Shown: positions 32,318-42,204, counted from the stretch's first letter. The stretch: 48,705 bases of DNA from Stentor coeruleus (GCA_001970955.1 MPUH01000517.1:1-48705), one strand, 5' to 3'. Program-made: numbers and translations. Notes: generated by a model from the sequence alone, not told the origin.

Positions 32318-33532
32318 TTACGGCAAATTTTTATCATCTTTTGTTTCTTCATCTCCAAGGCGTCCTTCCTCATCATTATTACTATTTTCTGCAACCTCTT
32401 CAGTAGCTTCCGCATTCAAATCTTTTGTCAATTCATACTTGAGCTTTCTATATTCCTTCCTATTTTTCAAAGCATAAAGCATAAGCAAATCTACTATTCT
32501 TGGTGTGATCATTGTTAAGTTCACTGCACTACTTGCATTTAGAATAATGCTTTGCAGTGTTAGTGCATAAATTCTCCCGGAGCTTTCAACTTGTATTTTT
32601 ATGCCAGTGATGTTCATATAATCCCGATATTGAATACCATTTTCCTTGTAATAAAAATATCTATCATAATGAAATCCTANAGTGATGTTCATATAATCCC
32701 GATATTGAATACCATTTTCCTTGTAATAAAAATATCTATCATAATGAAATCCTAACTCTTCATCAATATTATCTAGTCTTTTAGCTGTAATTTCAGGGTC
32801 ACATGAATCATGCCAAGTAGTGTCGCATTCCCAATAAAGACCAACTCTGACTACTGCGCCAGTATTTTTCACTTCATCAAAGTTAATATCCCCAATTTTT
32901 AAAATATCAGATAAGAGAAATGAATTTGCTTCTGAGTCTGGGTAAATCTTTGCCGTATTTTCATCTAATGTAGTCATTAGTAAAGGATCACCCATAGTTA
33001 TAAAATTAACTGAGCCTTGTATCCAAACAAGAAAATTCTCAACTCCATCTAGTGAATAAAATTTATAAGGATCTGTACTACACCAACTAAGTTCTTCACA
33101 CATTCCATCCTTGCAGGTTCCTCCATCTAAACACTCTGTATCTTCAGTGCAAAATCTTTCAGGGTCAACACACAAATCTTGTTTTTGTCTTATCTGCTCA
33201 AACAAATTAGTTGTAATTACTATTGAACTTGGATCATACTGCGGATAAGCTACATCAGTTGAATCCCAAACTCTAACATACTTTCCATCCAAAGACACTG
33301 CTGTCCCGGTTACATAAACTATCGACGGCCCACTTGAGAATTCTTCTTGTAAGTAAGCTTTTTGCATAATAATCACATAGACAACAAAGTATATCAAAAT
33401 ACAAATGTTAATAAGCATTTTCAATAGACCTAAATACCTATCTTTGATGATCACAAGTTTTGGAGTTCTATATGAAAAAAGTTTATCTAAGTCCTCGTTG
33501 AATATATCTCTTAATTGGAGCCTTGCTGACAT
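32318..33532 (-). CDS. P2X-type ligand-gated cation channel, ATP site apparently altered
   Basis: The 404 residues as written become about 379 without the false duplication at 32606-32754. N-terminal YRTPKLVIIKDRYLG matches the P2X Y.TPK.v.i...G motif. TM1 is about 35-56 and is followed by KAYLQEEF. Extracellularly it keeps VWDSTDVAYPQ and ITTN, a Cys-rich head ending CEELSWC (P2X CEi.WCP), then YRDYMNITGIKIQV (P2X RTLIKAYGIRFDV) and the pre-TM2 region. The KxK after TM1 reads as VYVT, the NFR position as HYD, and the later Lys as Asn. The ATP-contacting residues therefore seem absent, and the ligand may differ. Start codon is 4 nt from the divergent DHHC gene. Confidence 0.9.
   Translation of the reverse strand: MSARLQLRDIFNEDLDKLFSYRTPKLVIIKDRYLGLLKMLINICILIYFVVYVIIMQKAYLQEEFSSGPSIVYVTGTAVSLDGKYVRVWDSTDVAYPQYDPSSIVITTNLFEQIRQKQDLCVDPERFCTEDTECLDGGTCKDGMCEELSWCSTDPYKFYSLDGVENFLVWIQGSVNFITMGDPLLMTTLDENTAKIYPDSEANSFLLSDILKIGDINFDEVKNTGAVVRVGLYWECDTTWHDSCDPEITAKRLDNIDEELGFHYDRYFYYKENGIQYRDYMNITXGFHYDRYFYYKENGIQYRDYMNITGIKIQVESSGRIYALTLQSIILNASSAVNLTMITPRIVDLLMLYALKNRKEYRKLKYELTKDLNAEATEEVAENSNNDEEGRLGDEETKDDKNLP
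32606..32754. repeat. Assembly join: 74-nt duplication inside the P2X gene
   Basis: 32606-32679 and 32681-32754 are identical, with the N at 32680. The period is 75, so the frame is kept and 25 false residues are inserted. Confidence 0.9.
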
Positions 33533-33536
33533 TATT
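33533..33536. promoter_or_regulatory. 4-nt gap between divergent start codons
   Basis: The P2X and DHHC start codons are back to back as CAT-TATT-ATG. The DHHC first exon is supported by family resemblance, so this arrangement is likely real. Confidence 0.6.
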
Positions 33537-34511
33537 ATGGAAAAAAAAAGCGATATTCTTAGGGGAGTATACTTATGTAAAAATAAAATTCGAGGAGGGT
33601 AATAAAGAGATAGACCTGAATTCGCCAGAGTTTTGATAACAGTTATAATGCTTGTCGGGCCTCAAATTATTTTTTATGTTTCAAATGCTTACTATTTAAA
33701 AGAATCCCCACAACATGCAGTTATAATCTCAGCTTTATTCGTTGTGTGCATATACCTGCTTATTAAACTAGTTATATCGAACCCTGGCTTTTTGATTGCT
33801 AAAGATAAAACTAAAAGTGTGGAAAAATTTTTTCAAGAAACTCCTTCACGTACGCTAATTTTTCAATCTCGATATGTATGCTATACTGGTATGGCAAGAT
33901 TTCAACTTATGAAATTTTGTAGGACTTGCTTTATATTGAGGCCATTCCGCACTTCACATTGTAGAATCTGTGGAGCTTGTGTAGAAAAATATGATCACCA
34001 TTGCCCATGGCTTGGAAACTGTATAGGAAAAAACAATTACCGAAGTTTTCTTTTATTTCTTTTTATAACTTTGTGTCTAATCAGTTATGATTTCTTTGTA
34101 TCTGTAGCTTATCTTAACCAAGAAATTGATGGAATGAGTGTAAATCGAGCAATAAGTAACTATGGTGGAACTATTTTTGTGTCAATCTACAGTGGAACTG
34201 TAAATTTTATATAGATTTTCTTTTTTATTGCATCTCTACTTTGTTTTCATACTTATCTTGTATGCAATAGCATGACTACTCATGAATATTTCACAAAAGC
34301 ATGGAATAGACCTCATTATAACCCTTATAACTTAGGATGCTTACAAAATGCTTTAAATATTATTGCAGGAATGAGGAATAAAAATTTAAGAACTAAGAAG
34401 ATTAAAGAGCAAGAAATCGCCCCTGAGGTACTTTCAAGTGCCTTTGAAGAAAGACCAAAAGTTGAAGCTAATGCTATTAATATCACACGAATACAACAAA
34501 AAAATGAATAA
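33537..34511 (+). CDS. DHHC palmitoyltransferase (two introns)
   Basis: Three exons (33537-33598, 33614-34199, 34215-34511) give 314 residues. Exon 1 into exon 2 reads YLCKNKIRGGPEFARVLIT, like the GN..F..GGR...GPD..R..lT start of DHHC enzymes. Two membrane helices come before the zinc-binding cysteine-rich domain (CRTCFILRPFRTSHCRICGA, then CVEKYDHHCPWLGNCIGKNN), with the catalytic DHHC at about 148-151. Two more helices and SMTTHEYF (the TTxE motif) follow. It should attach palmitate to cysteines of membrane proteins. Without splicing the gene breaks into three frames. It diverges from the P2X gene. Confidence 0.93.
33599..33613 (+). other. 15-nt intron (DHHC gene)
   Basis: GTAATAAAGAGATAG, phase 2, with an immediate TAA if retained. 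Confidence 0.92.
34200..34214 (+). other. 15-nt intron (DHHC gene)
   Basis: GTAAATTTTATATAG, phase 0, with an in-frame TAG if retained. It lies inside the last membrane segment region. Confidence 0.92.
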
Positions 34512-34933
34512 TTTTGACTATGATAATTATAGATGAATAGTTAAAATAATATGTATTGATCAGTGCTTTTCATTTATTTGCTCAATATAATCTTCATTTT
34601 CTTATTGAATTCATGATCTAATTTTGTTATTATTGCTATATATTTCCTTTCATTTTTCAAATCATATTATTCTTTATTAATATTTAATTATTTCAACAAA
34701 GATTTTTCTGTTTAAAATTATTTAATAATCACAAATTTATTTGTAGCTTCAATCCTTCTCGACAAGCATCTTTAAAAATTTCCCTATCATCTGAAAATTA
34801 ATTCCATATAAAATTTAACTCTCAATGTTTAAGCATGCTGCCTATCCTCTAGTAAAATACTTCAGTATTTTCCATTATGTCCTCAATTTATCAATTCTAC
34901 TTAAAACTGACTGGTTTAATAATTATTTGGTTA
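34512..34933. other. AT-rich convergent spacer
   Basis: Nothing is seen beyond low-complexity AT-rich sequence. Confidence 0.5.
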
Positions 34934-35626
34934 TTATGCAAGGGACGCGGGAAGAATCTTATGAGTATCAGTCGCAGTAATATTTTTCTTTGATCTGATA
35001 TACAATAAAAGCATCAAAACCCCTGCTATGATAAGAAGAGTTATCAAAGCTATAAAAAGATTAACTATACTCACTGACTCAACCCTAGCTTCATGCTCAC
35101 AGTATACTCCTACCCAGTTATCAGGGCAAACACAAAGACCTTCACTACAAAAACCCCCATTCTTACATTTTCCATAGCAAGCACTATCAATGCTTGCTAT
35201 TATTTCTATATCAATGCATTGATAATATGCTATTGATTCAGTATCCCAAATCCATTGTAAAGTGCAGGCATCACATGATACTCCAGGGGGAAAAATAAAA
35301 TTTTTTGAATGAAGCCCTTTTTCATCACCACAGCTAAACCATCCATTAATATCAGTTGAATTGTCTGTAGGAATTAAAGTGTGATGTATGGAAATGTTAG
35401 TTCCATATGACAATTTAACTGTGCATTTACCTGCAGATGGAGTGATTACTTCCCATGACATTGGGTTTAAAGATCCTGGCTTGGAGAGAAGGTGTGACTT
35501 ACCTTTGGGTACCCCGCCACAAGGAGGACTTTTTGAAAGAACACTTGATCGTGGCAGAGGCTGAACAACATAAGCTTCAGGTAAGGCTTCACATGATGAA
35601 AGTACTATAAAAAGGTAAATTATCAT
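34934..35626 (-). CDS. Type I surface protein: LPMO-like domain, EGF and one TM
   Basis: The protein has 230 residues. A signal peptide (MIIYLFIVLSSCEA) is followed by a Cys-containing domain with PPCGGVPKG, KCTVKLSYG and CDACTLQWIWDTESIAYYQC. The last is like the W.W....yYqC.Di pattern of chitin-binding/LPMO-type beta-sandwiches. The N-terminal His needed for the copper site of true LPMOs is not present after the likely cleavage site, so catalysis is unlikely. Next is one EGF-like module (CYGKCKNGGFCSEGLCVCPD), then a membrane helix (about 186-208) and a short cytoplasmic tail. It is probably a cell-surface binding protein; that is inferred. Confidence 0.75.
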   Translation of the reverse strand: MIIYLFIVLSSCEALPEAYVVQPLPRSSVLSKSPPCGGVPKGKSHLLSKPGSLNPMSWEVITPSAGKCTVKLSYGTNISIHHTLIPTDNSTDINGWFSCGDEKGLHSKNFIFPPGVSCDACTLQWIWDTESIAYYQCIDIEIIASIDSACYGKCKNGGFCSEGLCVCPDNWVGVYCEHEARVESVSIVNLFIALITLLIIAGVLMLLLYIRSKKNITATDTHKILPASLA

Positions 35627-35726
35627 CCTATTTATTACAGGAGGCTTTTGAATAAATTATTTAAATTGCTTTCCTACTTAAAAATCTCTAATTAAAAAGT
35701 GAGGCAACCAAGACGGCTTGAAGATT

Positions 35727-35924
35727 TTAAGGGAAAAAAAGTGCTGCACCGACAATCAATACAACAAAGAAGCTGTATATAATAACAAACCAACTGTACC
35801 AGGTTAGATCAGCTATTTCACCATAGCTGACTAATGTTAAAGGGTTTTTTATCTGAGTTTCTTTATCTTCGCTTGCTACATGAGAAATAAGAGTCACAGC
35901 AAGAATAAAATATGCCATTTTCAT
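35727..35924 (-). CDS. Small membrane protein with signal peptide
   Basis: The protein has 65 residues: a clear signal peptide (MKMAYFILAVTLISHVASED), a short polar stretch, then a C-terminal hydrophobic helix (WFVIIYSFFVVLIVGAALFF). It lies just upstream of the EGF-bearing surface protein on the same strand, about 100 nt away. Function is unknown. The well-formed layout argues for a real gene despite its size. Confidence 0.6.
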   Translation of the reverse strand: MKMAYFILAVTLISHVASEDKETQIKNPLTLVSYGEIADLTWYSWFVIIYSFFVVLIVGAALFFP

Positions 35925-36626
35925 AATTACCAGGTTTAAAATACGTGAATATTAAATTTTCTTCTATACAATTTGTAATATTCACAGATGATTATTTGAA
36001 TCATTTTCATTCTTAGTTAAATAATTATTATATAATGAGTAAAGCCCTTTCTATGATATTAGAATTGTATTCTAACTTATCAAAATTAAATTGGATATTT
36101 AATTCTTACTCTGCTGTATCCTCCTTTAAGGGATACAGTTTTGATTTTTTTTACCATCCCTCAGTGGATATATCTCAATTGTATCCGATTTTTCACGTTT
36201 ACGACCCTTAAAGGATGGGACAGTAAAGCTAGTTAAGTTTTTTTGCGAAGGAGCATGAGGTGATATAAAATTTCTTTTACAAATAATTGTATTCTTTTTC
36301 GCTATATTTGCAATTGATATTTGAGCTCCTTAGTATTATATTCCTCTTGTTCAAAAATTTTCATTATTAGTTTAGATTTTAATAAGTAAATAAGTGACCA
36401 CTCATATATCTGAATAGTTTAGTCCCTTTTCTAGTTAAAAATAAACAGTTACGAAATTTATGACTGGTTTTGAGTAAGGCTTAAAAGAAAGAGAGTCACA
36501 AACGAAAACATCAATCTTGAAAAAAGACAAACTTTTTTACCAATACTGATTTCATGTGTTTGGATAAATAAATGAATTAAAGTTGTTAGAAACTTTAAGC
36601 AATCTTAAAATCCCTAAAGATTAATT
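35925..36626. other. Spacer with a structured island
   Basis: It is mostly AT-rich, but 36114-36223 is richer in G/C and contains nested inverted repeats (listed separately). No protein gene is seen. Confidence 0.55.
36114..36223. repeat. Nested inverted repeats, possible structured RNA or element
   Basis: CTGTATCC (36114-36121) pairs with GGATACAG (36131-36138) around a 9-nt loop, followed by a T-rich run. TCCTTTAAGGG (36122-36132) is exactly inverted at 36205-36215, and GTATCC occurs again at 36181. It looks like a terminator or hairpin RNA, but no known RNA family is recognised. Confidence 0.5.
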
Positions 36627-37010
36627 ATGCTGAAGCAGAGTTTTTATTTAGTATGGATTTGTCTATATATTAATATGTCAGAGGATATGTTGGGTATAAT
36701 TTCAATCTTACTTGAAAATATTTATTCAGTCAAAAGCGAAAAAGTAGCAGATAATGAGAAGATCATAACATCTATAAACAAACTTAAGACCATGATGAAA
36801 CTTCCACTTACTTATAACATCAAGCATAATCTAAAGAATCATCTTTTATTTTACCCAGTAAAAAATTGTGAAGGAGAGCATTGCCTTGATTGCTTATCTG
36901 AGAGTATAAATAATGGTTTTATTCAGTGTGACCATGATCAAAAACTCAGCCCTTATGAGATATCCCATATTAAGTGGATAAAAGAAAAGGAAATGAACTT
37001 AAATCATTAG
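36627..37010 (+). CDS. Small Cys-containing protein, unknown
   Basis: The frame gives 127 residues from its first ATG, or 111 if it starts at the Met of MSEDMLGIISILL (36675). I prefer the second because the leader is hydrophobic and Tyr-rich without being a clear signal peptide. The C-terminal half has clustered cysteines and histidines (CEGEHCLDC, CDHD), which could bind a metal. No family is recognised. Confidence 0.55.
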   Translation: MLKQSFYLVWICLYINMSEDMLGIISILLENIYSVKSEKVADNEKIITSINKLKTMMKLPLTYNIKHNLKNHLLFYPVKNCEGEHCLDCLSESINNGFIQCDHDQKLSPYEISHIKWIKEKEMNLNH

Positions 37011-37504
37011 GATAAAAATATTCATTGATAATGCACTTTCTTAAGGTTGAATGCTTATACTTTTATTTATTAAGACAATAAAAGTTTAATCATTAACTAT
37101 GAATATTTTTTCTATACATAAGCCTAGTTAACTAAGATTTAATTTATATATCTTGTTTATGCTGCAACTATTAATTGAATATTCGTGCAATAAATAGTTT
37201 CTGTACATATCTCCATAATCAATAGAATCTGATAATTTTTTGGCGTAGGTGAGAGATATTTTTAGTCAATCTAATAAAAACAGAGTAAATCTGTATTAAC
37301 GGAAAATATTTATATTTCAAAGATAATCTTTATGATTATTTATCGCAATGTAATATTTATAGAATTTAAATCCTAAAAATAATTATTGGTTTCTTATCGA
37401 TTAATTTTAAATTCATTATAACAGTGAGCCTATTTTTATTTATAACCCTTGAGTTACTTTGCTATACTAAACTTTTGTGGATTAGATGAACCTAAACTAA
37501 TTAA
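37011..37504. other. AT-rich convergent spacer
   Basis: No gene or motif is seen. Confidence 0.5.
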
Positions 37505-40500
37505 TTATGTAAGCTTAGCTACAAGAGTGAGCAAATTAAGTATTTCTTTCATCGGATGAACTCTCTTAACAATTCTTTTATTTGTCTCTTCAGCTAATGG
37601 AGCCCATCTATCCTTACCAATTTTCTCAATATCAATACCTTTAATTTTTTCTATTAATTCTTTGATTTTATTGAGATAAGATGCTTCTTTGTTTGTTTCA
37701 ATAATATATCTCATCAATGTATCTCTTCCATCTTCATATGCACCTGTTGAAATAACTTCAAGTAATTCTTTATAATATAAAGTAAATTCTTTCATTCTTA
37801 CCAAGTGGATTGATTTGTTCTTTTTGATTTTCATAATTTTATCTTCATATTCTTGAGACCAATTAAGTAGGCCAGGGTATATGTTATCTACTGTATGTCC
37901 ATGTCTATTTGGTTTTTCAGCAGGTCTACAGCAAACAGGTTCTTTGAGTATCTCTTTTTGTATTATCTCTTTAAGATCACTAAACGCTTCAAATATTTTC
38001 AAAATTAGCTGAACTGATCTACGAAGTTGGCAAGCTGGAGCAGGAGTCCAATTTCCAATAATTAAAGCCATTCCTAAATTACGAAGACGATCTTGATAGT
38101 TTGGATGATCAGTTTGGATTGTATTTAAACATTCTAATACTTCCATTCTGGATAATTTGATAGTCATATCAGCTACAGTGAATTTTATCTCTGCAAGTTG
38201 AGTATTAAAATCTTCAAAAGATGAGCCTTCTAAATTTGCTACACTAAGTATTATTTGTTTATAAGCATATGCTTTCCTTTTAGCTGTCCAAATTCCAATT
38301 TGAGGAGTAAAGTAATCTTTAACAAGTTCAAGGGTATATTTTTCTAGGGCTTCTGGTTTAACTCTATCTAAACTCTCTCTTTTCCATTCCTTGGTCGTAT
38401 CGTCAAGCAGATATCTTCCAGTTCTCTTCTTTAAAAGAATACTTTCAAGGTATATTTCACTTAGTTCGCTTGAATTGATTAATGAAGAATATCTATATGG
38501 AACTCCAGGGTATGAATCAAAAGCAAGTGCAACTTTAGATTGAGTTAAATCACATTGAAGCAAATCACAAAAGACGTAAAAGACACTTTCTGTTGTTTTA
38601 AAAGCCTTCGAATTTCTTGCTATTTTAGTAAGTTTATCAAAATAATCAGCAGGCATTTTTTCAGTACCTTTGATTATCTTTTCACATTCATGTAGACCCG
38701 AGCATGGATCAAACTCATCAATATTAGCTGTGCTAATTATGCAGTCAGCAATTTCTTTATCTGTAGGCAAGTGATCTGGGTCAAATTTTTCTTCTTTTTT
38801 CTCTTTATTTTCTTCATTTTTCGCTCTTTTACGTAGATTAAAGTTAACTGAGTCTCCTGACATTTCTTCAAAGAGAAGTCTAAAAATAAGAGTAGCTTTT
38901 TCTTGTGTTACTTGATGTTTCGAAAAATAACTAATAAATGCTGCCATTATCTTTGGAAAATTGTCAACTGGGTTTAGTCCTTTATTATTTGATATTGATG
39001 AAACAATATCTGAAGCTGGGGTTTGGAATGATTGTGTAAGTGACCAAGCTAAGCACCTTACTATTTCCCACTCAGAATCATTGAAGTTTACTCCATCATG
39101 CTGTATCCTGAGGAAATGCCAGAGAGTTGAAGCTTGAAGCCCGAATACAATTGATGGGAAAACTTTGAACCCACCGGAAAGAAGATGGCTCTGAATAAGT
39201 CCTTGTAAAGAAGGAAAAGCACTAAGAGACTTATATATTGCGCTAAGCTGAAGATCATTAGGGTGTGCAAGAATAATAGCAGTGTTATTCTCTCTTCGAG
39301 TTACAGGATCACGATATACACAAGCAGGAAGCTCTCTAATTTGAAGTGCAGAAAAAGCACTAAGCACTGTAGCTTGCTCAATATATCTTATAGATGCAGA
39401 CCAAGCATCAGCAAAATCAGGTTTGCCAAAAACATCCAAAGGAAAATTAACGAACATTAGTCTGCACATGCATAGCTGAAGAACAATTTCCATCCATGCT
39501 GAAATTTCAGATTCAGTAACTGGATCTTGGCTTAATCCCTGCAAGTATTCTAAAGCAGACTCAAGAGTTAGAACACATTTAACTGGCTGAATAGCTTCAC
39601 CAGCAGGAACTTGAACAACAGAAAGTTTTTCTTTAACACTTTCAAGCTCAGAAATAAACTGATTCAAGAGTTTTGCTTCCCATTTAGCTTTATCATCAGT
39701 AGATTTTTCTAAGAAGTCTTGTAACACAACTACACACTCATGCAATTTATCTTTGTTTTGAAACTTAGAATCAATTGCATACAGCATAGATAAAACCACA
39801 ACTCTGATAGAAGATGATATATGTTGAGAATTAACCGCTCTGCAACGTTTAGATGCTTTTTTACCTGAAAATCTATTGCATGTTGTAGCAAATAACCCTA
39901 AGAGTTGCGCTTCAAGTTCTTTAGCTCCATTAGTTTTTGGCCAAACTTTTGTGACTTTAATGCTTTCTCCAGGATCTTCTTCAAAGATTTCAAACTCCTC
40001 TTCATTTATTAAAAGTAAACTAAAGCCTTTTGAAAGTTTTTCCATATCAATCTGAGCAGCAAGTTGCACATCTCTGTAAACTGATAGTTTTTGAAAAGCA
40101 TCAAGTAAAGCTCCAAGTCCTGATGCAAGTATTACACTATCAGAATTATTAGGACACAAAACTACACCTTCTGAGGCTATTGTTGCTTGCTGATACCAAA
40201 CATTGTTGCATGAGCTACCGTAGAGAACAGGTATAAATGTTACATTCAAACTTTCTAATACTTCATTTAGAATAGCAAATATGTCAATGTTTTCAAATTC
40301 TTTTTTTGTAAGCCATTCTCTTTCAGCGAGGGCTTCTCCTGAATTACCGTAGCATTTATGATGTGGAGAGTCATCTGTGATAATAAAGCATAATAGATTA
40401 TCCGATGAATTAAAACTATCCAACAATGAAGCAACGCCAGCCACTACATTTTCTGGTCCATCACCACCACTTGCACCAGTGACCTCTGGAAAATCAGGAG

Positions 40501-40900
40501 GGCATGCAAGTTTTATGCTTTTTGCGTAATTAACTAGTCCTTCTGATTTTAAATTAATTGGTGACTTGCTAACATAGCATGCATTACTTGTCTCAGTATA
40601 TGTCCATATATGCACATCAACAGAAGGTCTGTCAACTTTGCAAAACTCTGATATCATTAGCTTTACCCCTTCAATCTGACTTCCCATGCTTCCAGTAATG
40701 TCTAGAAGAAAAACTACTTGAAGAATGCTGTTTGCAGTGTTTTCTGATACATGCTGATCAAGAACAGCAGATTCGCCATGCTCTGGAAACTCACTATTGT
40801 GCATAGCCGAATGCTCACTACAGTATTTATGTGATGTATCAACACTACAAATAAAGTTGGCAACTTTATCACATCCCTTAACACTACAAAAAGTATCCAT
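37505..40900 (-). CDS. Large vWA-domain protein with N-terminal zinc-binding motif
   Basis: This is a 1131-residue protein, the longest gene in the window, with no intron. The first ~35 residues hold C5, C10, C18, C27 and several His (CSVKGCDKVANFIC), a B-box-like or related zinc site. A von Willebrand A domain follows (about 58-275), with the metal-site motif DITGS at 67-71 (DxTxS) and ITDDSPHH further on. About 850 residues of helical, probably repeat-like sequence make up the rest, with a charged linker (KRAKNEENKEKKEEK). No further domain is recognised. An intracellular adhesion or complex-assembly role is possible for vWA proteins; here it is unknown. Confidence 0.8.
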   Translation of the reverse strand: MDTFCSVKGCDKVANFICSVDTSHKYCSEHSAMHNSEFPEHGESAVLDQHVSENTANSILQVVFLLDITGSMGSQIEGVKLMISEFCKVDRPSVDVHIWTYTETSNACYVSKSPINLKSEGLVNYAKSIKLACPPDFPEVTGASGGDGPENVVAGVASLLDSFNSSDNLLCFIITDDSPHHKCYGNSGEALAEREWLTKKEFENIDIFAILNEVLESLNVTFIPVLYGSSCNNVWYQQATIASEGVVLCPNNSDSVILASGLGALLDAFQKLSVYRDVQLAAQIDMEKLSKGFSLLLINEEEFEIFEEDPGESIKVTKVWPKTNGAKELEAQLLGLFATTCNRFSGKKASKRCRAVNSQHISSSIRVVVLSMLYAIDSKFQNKDKLHECVVVLQDFLEKSTDDKAKWEAKLLNQFISELESVKEKLSVVQVPAGEAIQPVKCVLTLESALEYLQGLSQDPVTESEISAWMEIVLQLCMCRLMFVNFPLDVFGKPDFADAWSASIRYIEQATVLSAFSALQIRELPACVYRDPVTRRENNTAIILAHPNDLQLSAIYKSLSAFPSLQGLIQSHLLSGGFKVFPSIVFGLQASTLWHFLRIQHDGVNFNDSEWEIVRCLAWSLTQSFQTPASDIVSSISNNKGLNPVDNFPKIMAAFISYFSKHQVTQEKATLIFRLLFEEMSGDSVNFNLRKRAKNEENKEKKEEKFDPDHLPTDKEIADCIISTANIDEFDPCSGLHECEKIIKGTEKMPADYFDKLTKIARNSKAFKTTESVFYVFCDLLQCDLTQSKVALAFDSYPGVPYRYSSLINSSELSEIYLESILLKKRTGRYLLDDTTKEWKRESLDRVKPEALEKYTLELVKDYFTPQIGIWTAKRKAYAYKQIILSVANLEGSSFEDFNTQLAEIKFTVADMTIKLSRMEVLECLNTIQTDHPNYQDRLRNLGMALIIGNWTPAPACQLRRSVQLILKIFEAFSDLKEIIQKEILKEPVCCRPAEKPNRHGHTVDNIYPGLLNWSQEYEDKIMKIKKNKSIHLVRMKEFTLYYKELLEVISTGAYEDGRDTLMRYIIETNKEASYLNKIKELIEKIKGIDIEKIGKDRWAPLAEETNKRIVKRVHPMKEILNLLTLVAKLT

Positions 40901-40929
40901 TTATATAGCTTACATTAATAATTGTAAGA

Positions 40930-42204
40930 GTACTAACTGGAGATAAAAAGCTGCAGCCAGAGCAATCACTAAAGAATGATTCATAATTACTTCTGACAAT
41001 CAGCTAGTTATGGAAGGTAAGAAATTCAATGATATCACTGGAGGAATTGCTTGCGAAAAATGCAAGGAAAAAATCTATCCATACTAAGAAAAGATGTAGT
41101 GGCTAACTTTGAACAATTTAAAAATATAGTTAAAATTTAGTGTGCATGAAAGATCATCACATGTTGATGAGTATACACTAGTATGTAGTTTGAGACAAAT
41201 TGATCATGTAGTTTCAGTGATAGGCGATGGAACTAACGATGCCTCGGCTTTGAAAAAGCAGATAGGCTTTGCTATGGAATAGCAGTACAGAAACCACTAA
41301 AGAAGCAGCTGGAATTATTTTACTCGATATTAATTTTAACTCAATAATTAGAGCTATTGTATGAGAAAGGAATGAATAAGATAATATTAAGTGCTCTTTA
41401 TAATTTCAATTGACTGTAAATGTAGTATCAGTAATTTTAGTAATGATTAAAGTGATAACTATTCAACGAAGTCCGCTTGCTTCTGTTCAATAATTATGTG
41501 TGAATTTGATTATGGACTTTTTCGCATCTTTAGCTTTAGCTGTGATCTACCTATTGATAATCATATTAAGCGCAAACCTCATAAAAGAAAAAAAATTATT
41601 ATAACAAAAATATGTGGAAGTATACATTCAGCCAAGCTACTTTACAATTATCCTTAATGTTTGCAATAGTTTATGCTAGGAGATTTTTTACCAGAATTTG
41701 ATAATGATAAATATATATTAGACCAATGAGGATAATTAAAAAGCTTTTTTGTGCAGTCAACTCTACATTTATAATGGAAAATAATTATAAAAATCATATT
41801 ATGATTATTCTAATTATGATCCTAGTAGGCATTTTGCATTCATATTCAATATCTCTGTTATACTTCAGCTGGTCAATGAGGTTGATTCGCGAAACTTAGA
41901 GATCATCTTAATGTTTTTAATCAGATTCATAAAAATTGGTTGTTTTCATCATTTAGATTATTACATTTTCATTCAAGTAGGAAACTGTGAATTTACTTGC
42001 AATAGATTTGAACTTTCAATACTTCAGTGGCTTGTTTGTATTGGTTTACCAAAAATATCATTTTATTAGCGCTGGATATTACTGCTAATTCTAAGTGGAG
42101 TATTTCCTGAGACTGGTAGAGATATAACTTCAGGAGAAATAAATTCAGTTATTCTGTCTATTCGCACTAGCAAACTGAATAGAAGACATAGTTATAATAT
42201 TTAA
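40930..42204 (+). pseudogene. Broken plasma-membrane-type Ca2+ ATPase gene (P2B)
   Basis: The C-terminal third of a PMCA-type P-ATPase is readable in order through several frames. The pieces are IVRVLTGD (VRMVTGDN motif), ITSDNQLVMEGKKFNDITGG, VIGDGTNDASALKKQIGFAM (the GDGxND hinge), TETTKEAAGIILLDINFNSI, then LTVNVVSV, VNLIMDFFASLALAV and LKRKPHKRKK. FNISVILQLVNEVDSRNLE (PMCA FN.FV..QLFNEIN.R) and LQWLVCIGL follow. Many frameshifts and stops occur, one a TGA where PMCAs have Trp (AIV-stop-ERN). It is cut on the 5' side 30 nt from the vWA gene's start, so the phosphorylation site and N-terminal two thirds are missing. Confidence 0.92.

Noticed and set aside
33405..33602. + frame beginning inside the P2X gene
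   Set aside because: Only the part from the ATG at 33537 is used, as exon 1 of the DHHC gene; upstream it is antisense to P2X.
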